This document shows positions 1 through 7,543 of a stretch of DNA of 11,858 bases, one piece after another. Below the pieces are notes generated by a model, which was not told the origin of the DNA, searched no databases, and saw only the letters and a program-made list of their open reading frames with translations. Position 1 is the stretch's first letter; each line of letters starts with the position of its first letter. A program made the translations under genes and the position numbers. Source of the stretch: Larix sibirica (lineage: Eukaryota > Streptophyta > Pinopsida > Pinales > Pinaceae); NCBI GenBank assembly GCA_004151065.3, contig NWUY0300004984.1:56173-68030 (forward strand). Direction: 5' to 3'.

Positions 1-299
1 CCCCTTCCTCCGCGCTTGGCTCCGCCAATCTGTCATGTCGTAGTTTGACCACTTGTCAACTATTTGACGTCTCACTTCCACTTATCGTTTGTCGACCACA
101 TCCTGTTGACTCTCTCGCCCTATTGCAACATCCGTTGCTTGCTGCTTCAATCGATCATATACCGACTGCTCCTGATCGACTTGTTGACCTCGACAAGTCA
201 ACCTACTTCCTGCACCAGTGGTCATTCACACTCCTGCTGATCGGCTCCCTTTTGTTGATCATCTTTGATTGATTTTCCTAGGCCCCGATGCTCCTGCAT
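1..299. other. GC-richer block of unknown origin
   Basis: This stretch is close to 50% G+C, whereas the next 60 bases are about 22%, so its right edge near position 300 is abrupt. It carries six TTGAC/GTCAA cores (45, 55, 64, 106, 184, 197) and a 7-bp-arm hairpin at 178-199. A 75-codon plus-strand frame (45-272) and several partly open minus-strand frames exist, but none resembles a family I know. Abrupt composition change is typical of a transposon edge or a fragment of a once GC-rich coding or LTR region. The minus-strand reading is rich in Q, D, R and S and contains four or more stops. It is cut by the window edge. I give no function. Confidence 0.35.
178..199. repeat. Inverted repeat, 7-bp arms
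   Basis: GACTTGT (178-184) and ACAAGTC (193-199) are exact reverse complements around an 8-base loop. The loop edge overlaps a TTGACC site. Too short to be strong evidence of function. Confidence 0.5.
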
Positions 300-1242
300 C
301 AAAAATAATCAGTACAAATTTGAATCCATTAAATTATAAAACCATTGAAATTCACACATGCATCAAATTAAATAATGCAACATAAATAAGCATGTATAAG
401 CTCATTTAAAACCAGAATTCAAGTTTTGTTCATAAGCAAATATTAAACTCAATTGTAGAGTTATAAATAGCGAATGAAGAAATATTAAACTCAATTGTAG
501 AGTTATAAATAGTGAATGAAGAATATAGATAGAAAACAAGTATATTTTCACCAAGAAGGTCCAATAAATTGGCTGTGTATGAACAATTTTCCATCCAACC
601 ATAGGCATCCACAAAAAATGCCACCCCCACACTAGGTTATGATAGCACCATGGTAAAGGAATCTGGTGATAGACTCCTAGGACACTCACCCAACCCAATT
701 GTTCTCAGTGTTGGCCAAATTGTTCACAAATAAACATTCTTTATAACCACCCAACCATCAAACAATGCTTTGCTTAATAGTGCCTCAATGAGAGTAATCT
801 TCTACTTTCTAGTGTTCTTAGTGTAGGTATGAAGAACCCATCACATTGTTTACATTCTAGAATAACCAAACATAATTATACCTTCGCTATAATACACCCA
901 ATTCGCATCAATTAACATGGGAATATGGAGGTTTCCTAAACAACCTAGCTTATGTGTTTCTCTACAACCATCGATATCTCTTCATAAGTCTATGAATTAC
1001 TCCCCCCAAGTGGATTTGGTTATTTATAGGTTTTTATATTAGCCTAAAGCATGGGGATGCAATGTTAACAACTTCAATGGCCCTACTTGAGCATGAGAAT
1101 GGTGAGGTGTATATGAGTCAATTCAAAATAGAATGAGAAGATTGTGCATGGGAATGGAGGAAGTTCAAATCTGCATGAGGATGGGGTCTCTTACACTTCC
1201 CCATGATAATTGTACCCCGTTCTCGTTCCCTTATAACTATGT
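300..1242. other. AT-rich non-coding DNA
   Basis: No coding region was recognised on either strand. The longest minus-strand frame (402-698, 98 codons) is open partly because the 42-bp tandem repeat inside it is a multiple of three, and its translation shows no known domain, so I do not call it a gene. Around 1095-1190 there are loose GCATGRGRATGG-like quasi-repeats, and ATGGGG (1181-1186) pairs with CCCCAT (1199-1204). This could be old LTR sequence, but I see no ends or coding remnants to prove it. Confidence 0.5.
438..521 (+). repeat. 42-bp tandem duplication, two copies
   Basis: Positions 438-479 and 480-521 are the same 42-base unit in direct tandem. They differ at a single base: C at 471 corresponds to T at 513. 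The unit holds a TATAAATAG string. The near identity against a strongly decayed background implies the duplication is young compared with the retroelements nearby. Replication slippage is the simplest origin. Confidence 0.97.
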
Positions 1243-1296
1243 AAGGTAGACTTCCTCACTAACCACCACAAGGTAGACTTCCTCACCAACCACCAC
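1243..1296 (+). repeat. 27-bp tandem duplication, two copies
   Basis: Positions 1243-1269 and 1270-1296 are two direct copies of a 27-base unit starting AAGGTAGACTTCC and ending CCACCAC. One base differs (T at 1260, C at 1287). No coding frame or family is associated with it. Confidence 0.97.
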
Positions 1297-1530
1297 ATGC
1301 ATTCAGTGATTGGATTTTAAGTCAGAGATAGTGGTTGATATTTAAATAAAGCATGTGACAAAAATGTAGTTCTTAGGAAACCTAGGATTATTTATCCCAG
1401 CTTGGGTCCCCTTTCTTCTTCCCCTCTAATGGATTCATAGCCCCTCTCATGTTCTCTACACAACCATCTTGGACCTTTATATTAATTTTCTAAATTATAA
1501 TATGTACTGTCTTGAGCATACCATGGAAGG

Positions 1531-1546
1531 TCTACCACATGGTAGA
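1531..1546. repeat. Near-perfect palindrome, 7-bp arms
   Basis: TCTACCA and TGGTAGA are exact reverse complements separated by two bases (CA), followed immediately by TAAAAAAAA. A 7-bp stem with an A-rich tail resembles a hairpin, but there is no gene for it to terminate. Confidence 0.55.
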
Positions 1547-1716
1547 TAAAAAAAATAATTACTACAATTACATGCTAGTCATTTACTAGTTGGGGCTTTG
1601 CGTAGAGCTCCGCATTATGAATCCATACAAGATATTTACATTACCTACAAATGGGGTCATTTATTTAAGCACATATGGCCCAACTTTGGTCATTATAAGC
1701 ACTTACAAAAATTGAA

Positions 1717-1731
1717 GAATGCTAAGCATTC
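1717..1731. repeat. Palindrome GAATGCT-A-AGCATTC
   Basis: Two 7-base arms surround a single A. Probably a chance palindrome in AT-rich DNA, recorded because it is exact. Confidence 0.5.
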
Positions 1732-2277
1732 CAAATTTTTGACATTTTTTGGTTTGTTATCAACTTTTGCTGATTTGTTATCATTGAAATCCAGCTAGGC
1801 AATTTTTGCCAAAATTGTAATTTGGGGTTTGATAACATTGTTGTTTTTAATGCTAAAAGGGATTCAATGCCATCAAATACCCCTATTGTACTTGGATTGT
1901 CCAATGTTAGCATCTAATATATGCAATTCCATCAATCCAAAATCATTCTTATTGAATTTCAAGCCCAAAATATCACTTTCCCTTCCCGTTATTTTGAGTG
2001 GCTAAAAAAGGTCAATTCTTAGCGCATTTAAACTACAACATTTATAATTCATATGTAATTAGATCTAATAAATCTAAAACATCAAAACTAAGGTATTGCA
2101 TTTTGACTTAAAAAATAAGACATTCATGATTGAGGTTTCAAAAGATACCAAATAAAGCTCCAATATAATAATATTGAGAAAATAAATCAAAATATTAAAT
2201 AATAAATAACACATACAAAATAACTTATTAAGTAAGAGTAATACTAAAAATATAAAAATAACAATCCCTAACAACTA

Positions 2278-2715
2278 TTGACCATGTTTGACAATTATTG
2301 ACAATGGTGGATCATATTGACCACACTAATATAATGAAGTGTCCTAATTCACTGACATGTGATCATGGTTGAACATTTGAGCATATTGACTCTATATACC
2401 ATATTCACCATGGTTCACTATATTGACCACATTAACCCACTATTCCTTAACCCATTGGCAAAAAAATATGGTAAGCCACTTATCCACTAATTGATTATTC
2501 ACAAGCCCACTAATCCCATGACACACAAACCTTCTAGCCCATTGATTTTAGTAGCACATTAACCCTTCACCCTTATTAAACATATTGACCATGGTTGACC
2601 ATTATTGACCATAATTGACCTTAATGACCATGGTTGACCAATGCTTATTATGGTAGACCATTATTAAAAATGATTAATCATTGTTGATCATGGTTGAGCA
2701 TTTTTTACCATGGCT
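2278..2715 (+). repeat. Degenerate TTGACC minisatellite
   Basis: The segment is built from variants of TTGACCATGG / TTGACCATTA. Eleven TTGAC cores start at 2278, 2288, 2298, 2317, 2386, 2423, 2585, 2595, 2605, 2615 and 2634. Two runs (2278-2298 and 2585-2615) are spaced exactly 10 bases apart. Between 2440 and 2580 the pattern fades into related CCATTA/CCCATTA words, and after 2640 it continues as TTGATCATGG-type variants. TTGAC(C/T) is the core of the W-box bound by plant WRKY factors, but an expanded and decayed 10-bp repeat explains the cluster without any regulatory role. Confidence 0.8.
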
Positions 2716-2996
2716 AACTATCTTGAGAGCTCACACTTCCGATCTAGACCTATAGCAAGCATACTAGGTCCCACCAAGCCTTGGCAGGCTTTGCTCATGG
2801 CATAATTTGACTAGTTAATCTCCATCACCAATTTCTTCTTAACAACATGGAGGGTTATTATTGAGTCCTATTTACATATATATTATCTTATCATACCCTA
2901 CAAACTCACCAACTAATAACCTCCTAACCCATATTGAGCAATTTTGACTTATGTGGAGTATTAGTCAATACAAAAATAAACCCATTAACTACCTCA
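2716..2996. other. Non-coding spacer
   Basis: It lies downstream of gag copy A in that gene's orientation. No protease or polymerase motif is visible in any frame. Around 2725-2820 the composition is briefly less AT-rich, which may mark a piece of another repeat. Confidence 0.4.
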
Positions 2997-3735
2997 TTAC
3001 AATGGCATCTCTACAACAACACACTCCTCCAATGGCACCTCCACATCAACACCATTTTCTATTGAAACATCACCTAATTCTACATCATCTTTGACTCTTG
3101 CAATATAATTATGGCAATTTATTCTTTAATCTTCTTTTGCATCCACTCGACAACGTGCACTACACCCAGTCTACCCTCATGCTCCTCCTCAACAACTTGG
3201 ATAAAATTTTCTTTCCTCCTACACCCACTCTTCTTTCATTTTACATACCTACTCATCTCCAAACACATGTTCCCCACTCACTCTTCTTCTCTCTTGCTCT
3301 CTTTCCATCAACCCTCTTTCAACTTCTAAGGTTAATAAATAAGCCTACCCCATTGTATGCATCTCCTTCACACACACCTTCTCTTTAATGGACAACTTTA
3401 TGCCATTTATAAACTCAACGGTCTTTTTCTCACTCTCTCTCATCAAGCCTACTCTCATGGCCACTCTACAAAATTCTTCTATATATGCTTCTACTGGTTG
3501 CTTTCTTTTCCTTATATTTTATAATATTCTATTCATGATTGAAACATAATCAAAATTCATGAACTTACCAGTTATAATTACTATCATATTGTCCCATTTT
3601 CAAATCTTCTCTTTGCCTCTTCTTTTTTTTTTTGTCAATTTTCAATTGCTCCCACCACACAGACGTGGGGCTCTTAAATTGGTTACATTGTATCTTCACT
3701 CTCTTGAATTCTCTATCAATTTCTATAAGTTTGAA
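2997..3735 (-). pseudogene. Decayed Ty3/gypsy-type gag, copy A
   Basis: A broken gene for the structural (capsid-type) Gag protein of an LTR retrotransposon, similar to the plant Retrotrans_gag domain. Reading on the minus strand from 3735, the first frame gives FKRVKIQCNQFKS followed by VWWEQLKID, matching the conserved 'vKI...k....a..WW.ql' core. At a run of eleven T (3623-3633) the frame shifts and continues as RRGKEKI, KWDNM, GKFMNFDYVS, then KQPVEAYIEEFCRVAMRVGL and FINGIKLSIKEKVCVKEM, the classic 'kQ..sVeeYi.eF.rl.iR.gl ... rFinGL' arrangement. This frame runs to 3189 with in-frame stops at 3600, 3519, 3345, 3249 and 3219. A further frame (2997-3119, 41 codons) encodes an acidic, Val-rich tail ending VEMPL. 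No CCHC zinc knuckle is seen. The family assignment is firm; the exact lineage is not known. Confidence 0.87.
3000..3052 (-). repeat. 30-bp tandem repeat in the gag A tail
   Basis: CAATGGCATCTC at 3000 and CAATGGCACCTC at 3030 begin two copies of a 30-base unit that match over 23 bases with three differences. Read on the minus strand this is a ten-codon repeat (VEVPLEECVV then VEMPL). The multiple-of-three period suggests the duplication arose while the frame was still coding. Confidence 0.7.
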
Positions 3736-3860
3736 CTTCCATAATATACAAGAAACTTCTCATGGGGATTCATCTTATTAACATCTTGTTTTGATTCTTC
3801 TGTAAGAATATAGGATTCCTCTTCATATTTATGTTTGGCATCCTCCTCTACTAGGCCAAT
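3723..3860 (-). pseudogene. Acidic frame just upstream of gag A
   Basis: A 46-codon open frame on the minus strand reads as a charged peptide containing VEEDAKHKYEEES and ILTEESKQDVNKMNPHEKF, and ends at the point where the gag homology begins in another frame. Upstream, to about 4000, short frames with similar K/E-rich composition continue (for example KYEDVVKELLKIRS). I take it as the eroded N-terminal part of the same gag gene, which in related elements is charged and poorly conserved. No domain was recognised, so the link rests on position, strand and composition. Confidence 0.4.
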
Positions 3861-4020
3861 TCAATGGCACTCCTTATCTTTAATAACTCCTTTACAACAT
3901 CTTCATATTTGCTTCTATTGGGTCTTTCTTGTACTATTCTAATAGAAACAACTTTTTCTCTTGCCATTCTACAATTTTCAAGGCAATTTTAACCACATTC
4001 TTTGTTCTTCTATGATGCAA

Positions 4021-5337
4021 TGTTTAGGGGCTTGCACTCAAAGTCACACAATGAAAGTAAGCACAACAAACCACAAATATGTAAATGTATCAATTTAAAT
4101 AAACAATGCACACATATAGTTTATTATCACATTTTTTTATATTAAATATTTTCACTAAAAAAATCTGCAAATTCATTGAGTCAATGTCCAATCCTCTTAG
4201 GCCTCATTATGTTTGTAGAGCCTATGTATAAGTAATGCAACACATGACAACAACAAAGACTGCACAAACCCAAATGAAAAGAGAGCCAAAGGCCCTTTGT
4301 TCATTCACAATATTCATGTTTATGCTTGTTCTCATTGGATTTTTGCTTTCTAACTACCTAATAGTTAAAAAATTCAACATTTTATAATCCAAAGGTTTCT
4401 CAAAATTTCCTAAGAATGTTGAATTTCCATTGATCATTTCTCAAAATTTCAAGTTTGTTGTTAAAAATAGTGTATAAATCTATGCAAGAGAGCTCAAAAA
4501 GTGCACGTCAAATTTTTACAAGTAGCCTGTTGAGAAATTGAGGCTTCATGTCTATATATTTTCACATTGTTGCCAAAACTAATATCTTTAAAGTTTCAAA
4601 TTCAATTCCGTTTTCCTATACCAGATATGCCAAAACGAAAACTTTTGCATTTTTTACTGAAATTGTCCAAAATTGGCTCGCTTCACTAAAATGTATGCTC
4701 AAGGTTGATTTCTTGGCCAAATTTAGTGGTTCAACTTAGGGAATGTGTATTTTCTCATTCCTCACCTTTCTACATTTCCAAAATATAAGTTTGATCTTTA
4801 AAAGTTGTTGTTGTGCATAAATACTCAAATTCAACCCTCTTTTTACACTGTTAAAAATTCTATGAGGTCTTGCCAAATCTTTCTCATGCATGATATGAGG
4901 AAACTATTTATGATCGTATGTAGTCTACCATACTAGCCACAAAACCCATGTTTTAGATTTATTCGATTCATCTCCAATGCATGTAGTTGATAAGCAAAAT
5001 TATCTTCTGGCACTATTTTTGACATTTGCAAAAAATGCATGATATCATCTTTAAAATTCTTGTTGAGGCCAAATTAAGAGTCTAAATCAAAATTTGAAAG
5101 ATGCTTTGATTTCTACATGCAATTATTTACAAGCTCTTTTCATCTTATGACATGACTCCACTCCTGCATTATATTATGCTTGAAAGACAAAGATACCCTT
5201 ATTTTAACAATGAAGGAAAATGCACACCCAAAGTTTCAAAATTCAGGCCTAGGGAAAAGTAGGCATGCCCAAGTCCTTAGATTTGAACTGAAATTATTTC
5301 TATGTTTTCCATAACTATCTATGAAATCAAATACTTA
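4021..5337. other. Non-coding, LTR- or leader-like spacer
   Basis: About 1.3 kb without recognisable coding sequence lies between the tail of the gag B unit and the start of gag A, all in the same orientation. That is where a 5' LTR plus leader of the gag A element would be expected. Composition changes from the strongly pyrimidine-rich plus strand on either side to a balanced AT-rich one. I could not find a clear TG...CA pair, a primer-binding site complementary to initiator-Met tRNA, or a second copy of this sequence in the window, so LTR is a suggestion only. The 63-codon plus frame at 4548-4739 looks like chance. Confidence 0.3.
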
Positions 5338-5904
5338 CATGATAGCTTCCTTAGTAAGGGATGATCCTACATCATACTCCCTTAGTTGGAAATTTTTTAG
5401 CATCTTTTTTCCTTATCCTCCTCCACACTCTACTCTAGTTTAATATTCTTGTTTTGCATCTAGCACTCCACTATGTTCCTTTGTACTCTTCAATTGTAGG
5501 CAACACCTTGTTCCTACTTTCATTGCTGACTTGATATTTTCTTTCATCGGGTTCAACATCTCTACAATCTACAACCACTCTCCCTCAATTTGTCTCACTA
5601 CTTCAAACTACTTCCACTCAATTCTTTTTATTGCCTCAAGTTGGTTCCATCCAACAATGTTTACTACCTCCTTCCTCATCACGTTTTGCATTATCATCAT
5701 TCTTTCATCAAACACCACTAATGCATGCTAGTCAAGCATCTCCTCAGTATGCTTTGCTTTGATTGCACCCATTTATTTGCTACAATCATCTTCAACTTGT
5801 TGTTGCTTTGCTACATTGTTACTCTTCATTTTCACCTCAACACTTTCTTCACTAGTTTGGAAACATCCTTGCTCCATCTTTTCTTTGGTATGCTCCACTT
5901 TCTT
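5338..5904 (-). pseudogene. Decayed 189-codon frame, unknown product
   Basis: One minus-strand frame runs for 189 codons from 5904 to 5338 with only six stops, all TAA or TAG and none TGA. The translation is rich in E, K, M, V and Q and looks helical, with stretches such as EEMLD, VVFDERMMIMQNVMRKEVV, WNQLEAIKRIEW and VVRQIEGEWL. No zinc knuckle (CX2CX4HX4C), aspartic protease triad (D-T/S-G) or polymerase motif was seen. It lies 0.5 kb downstream of gag B on the same strand, so it is probably part of the same element: an extended Gag C-terminus or an extra product. The strand asymmetry (purine-rich on the minus strand) supports former coding. Function unknown; its identity as an old coding frame is likely but not proven. 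Confidence 0.55.
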
Positions 5905-5929
5905 TTATTTTCTACACATTCCAATTCAT

Positions 5930-6236
5930 CTACAACAAAATGAACACACAAAACAATATGGGAATAAAACAATCCCATATGTACCTCCTGTAATGAATTT
6001 CTCTTGCCATTGAACTTGTTTCTTCAACCTCATATTCTTTTGCAACATCACTCACTACTGCAACATATCTATCTCCCTTGAAAATATACTACTGTAATAC
6101 CGCTCATCTCTGCAACACTTGTTTCTACAACATGAACCATTGTTGCAACATTTTTGGTAAACACATACACCCTCCATCGAGTAGAATTGCTCTCTCTACT
6201 ACTTATTATAATTGCTACATAAAATCCTTCATGAAA
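5930..6236 (-). pseudogene. Two overlapping V/E-rich frames after gag B
   Basis: Two minus-strand frames join by a shift near 6075. The first (6236-6069, 56 codons) contains YVAIII, TRWRVYVFTKNVATMVHVVE and TSVAEMSGITVVYFQG. The second (6082-5930, 51 codons) contains DRYVAVVSDVAKEYEVEETS, then a hydrophobic end WDCFIPILFCVFILL before its stop. The two halves resemble each other around VAxxxxVxETS, and at DNA level a 15-base word recurs with one mismatch about 103 bases apart (6117-6131, 6014-6028). The segment links gag B to the 189-codon frame and has the same V/E-rich flavour as the gag A tail. Family unknown. The hydrophobic end could be a membrane segment or an accident of frame. Confidence 0.4.
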
Positions 6237-6438
6237 TCACTCTTTTCAATGTAGTCTTATAGTGCAAATCCTTCTTTGCTCTCTTTTGAAGTGTTATTAA
6301 CAACATACACTTCACACAAACGTTTCTCATTATGCACAACATTTTGGAGAAAATGAGAAAATGTCATTGTTTGCTACTCTCACCTTCTTGCACCACATAT
6401 GTATGTTCCTTCACAAACATCTTATTTACTTGAATTCT

Positions 6439-7012
6439 TTAAATATCATGCTCCCAACTCTCATTTTCATCATTCTTCTCACCACCATTTAGGATAATAT
6501 ATTTTTCTATCTTCTCTCTCCGTAGGCTCTCTTTCTTTCTCTTCATCAACAACTTCTTAGATTCCAAGGCTAATATAAAAGCATTAGGCTATGGTTTTCA
6601 TATTCTTTACAAACCTTTCCACAAATTTCATAATTTATTCTTCAGAACTCTTACAAGACCAACACTAATGGACACTTTACAAAATTCTTCAAAATAATCT
6701 TCTACACATCTATTATGTTGCTTAAGTTTCTCTAATCTTCTCTTTATTTTCTAAGTATAAATATAATTTACAAACTTACCTCTAAATTTGGTGACAATCT
6801 TCTCTCAATTTTGGATCTTATCTTGCCTCTCCACTTTCTTCCCTCTTCATTTGTTGCCATTAATCATATGCATAGCTATTCAATCTCCCACATGTAATCT
6901 TCACACTTCAGGGATCTTCAATATCATTGAACTCAAAATACCAGTGCAAATATTCTAGGTCCAATCTTTCATAAAGCCTAGAGATGATTATCTTCATTTG
7001 GTGCCATTGCAC
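6439..7012 (-). pseudogene. Decayed Ty3/gypsy-type gag, copy B
   Basis: A second broken Gag gene, clearly related to copy A. From 7012 the minus strand reads MKIIISRLYERLDLEYLHW, FEFNDIEDP, SVKITCGRLNSYAYD then a stop then WQQMKREE, matching the N-terminal 'p.f.g..d...yl.W ... vKi....l...A..WW' part of Retrotrans_gag. After a shift near 6840, one frame continues with KIQN-stop-EKIVTKFRGKF and RRLEKLKQHNRCVEDYFEEF, CKVSISVGL down to 6628. A further shift gives MKFVERFVKNMKTI, then NAFILALESKKLLMKRK and a charged end (6585-6439). Copy A shows the same order (EKI.KWDNM, GKFMNFDY, VEAYIEEFCRVAMRVGL, AYLLTLEVERGLM). The stops at 6805 and 6751 sit where W (TGG) and Q (CAG) fit the alignment with related Gags. 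No zinc knuckle or pol follows. The right edge of homology, about 7010-7100, lies just before the copia LTR. Confidence 0.88.
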
Positions 7013-7229
7013 ATCCTCCTATTCATCTTAATCACTCTTCCAAATCACTTTGGTTGTGCATCTTTTGCTTTACTAATCCAATTTGAAGGCATCCATTCTC
7101 TTCTACATATGCAACATAAATTCGTTAACTCTTGTTACAACATCTTCCCCACTTCTTATTTTACATGTTTTTGGATAATTAGGGAATTAGTATTTATCTA
7201 AAGAGCTATACATTCCAAGAAGTGGTAGT

Positions 7230-7543
7230 ATCTAAATGCACATTTACAACAATAAAGCACGTGCGAGCATATCTCAACATACATAGAAAAACACAGAAAA
7301 TTCGATGATAAATCAATCCATAAGACCATGCATATATTCTCCCAAAGTATAACGAACTCTCATGAAGTGAGCAAGATATAATCAACTTTTATTGGTTAGG
7401 GCACACACTAGACCCATATTTTGGCTCAATGTATGCACTAGTCCACTGCCCAGTCAACCTCTCCGTTGAATCTCATAGTTGACATTCAATTGTTGACTAA
7501 CTATCTCCAAAAGATCCATAGGTGTAATGAATTTCATGTTCTA
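7230..7543 (-). mobile_element. Partial 3' LTR of a Ty1/copia element
   Basis: Immediately after the polypurine tract the minus strand begins TTAGAACATGAAATTC, where a copia LTR would be expected to begin (TGTTAGAACATG-like; the initial TG is not intact). It contains several TTGAC/GTCAA cores near 7453-7500, a CCAATAAAAG stretch and an ATTATATC TATA-like site near 7375-7382, as in a U3 promoter region. The far end is uncertain: no TG...CA closure or target-site duplication was found, and the boundary near 7200-7230 is approximate. Confidence 0.5.

Larger units (their letters stand above)
1297..2277. other. AT-rich non-coding DNA
   Basis: Nothing recognisable is encoded. Two 60-codon-class frames (1598-1798 plus, 1722-1913 minus) overlap each other on opposite strands and look like chance. 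From about 2080 to 2275 the strand is very A-rich. Short palindromes lie at 1531-1546 and 1717-1731. Confidence 0.5.

Noticed and set aside
402-698. 98-codon minus-strand frame
   Set aside because: Kept open in part by the 42-bp tandem repeat, whose period is a multiple of three; no domain, and overlapped by another frame of similar quality.
3098-3388. 96-codon plus-strand frame rich in L, P, T and S
   Set aside because: It is the antisense of gag copy A; purine-rich coding on the minus strand leaves the pyrimidine-rich plus strand with few stops.
4548-4739. 63-codon plus-strand frame in the spacer
   Set aside because: No motif, no supporting splice or promoter context; probably chance.
5320-5342. 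GTAAGTATTT after the 189-codon frame as a possible splice donor
   Set aside because: No matching acceptor with a continuing frame was seen downstream on the minus strand.
5531-6013. Several plus-strand frames of 66-84 codons with hydrophobic translations
   Set aside because: Antisense shadows of the decayed minus-strand frames at 5338-6238; the hydrophobicity follows from T-rich codons.
3555-6785. GTAAGTT at the same relative position in both gag copies, resembling a splice donor
   Set aside because: The coding alignment continues through it in both copies (GKF followed by N and Y-containing stretch), so it is simply the shared codons G-K-F, not an intron.
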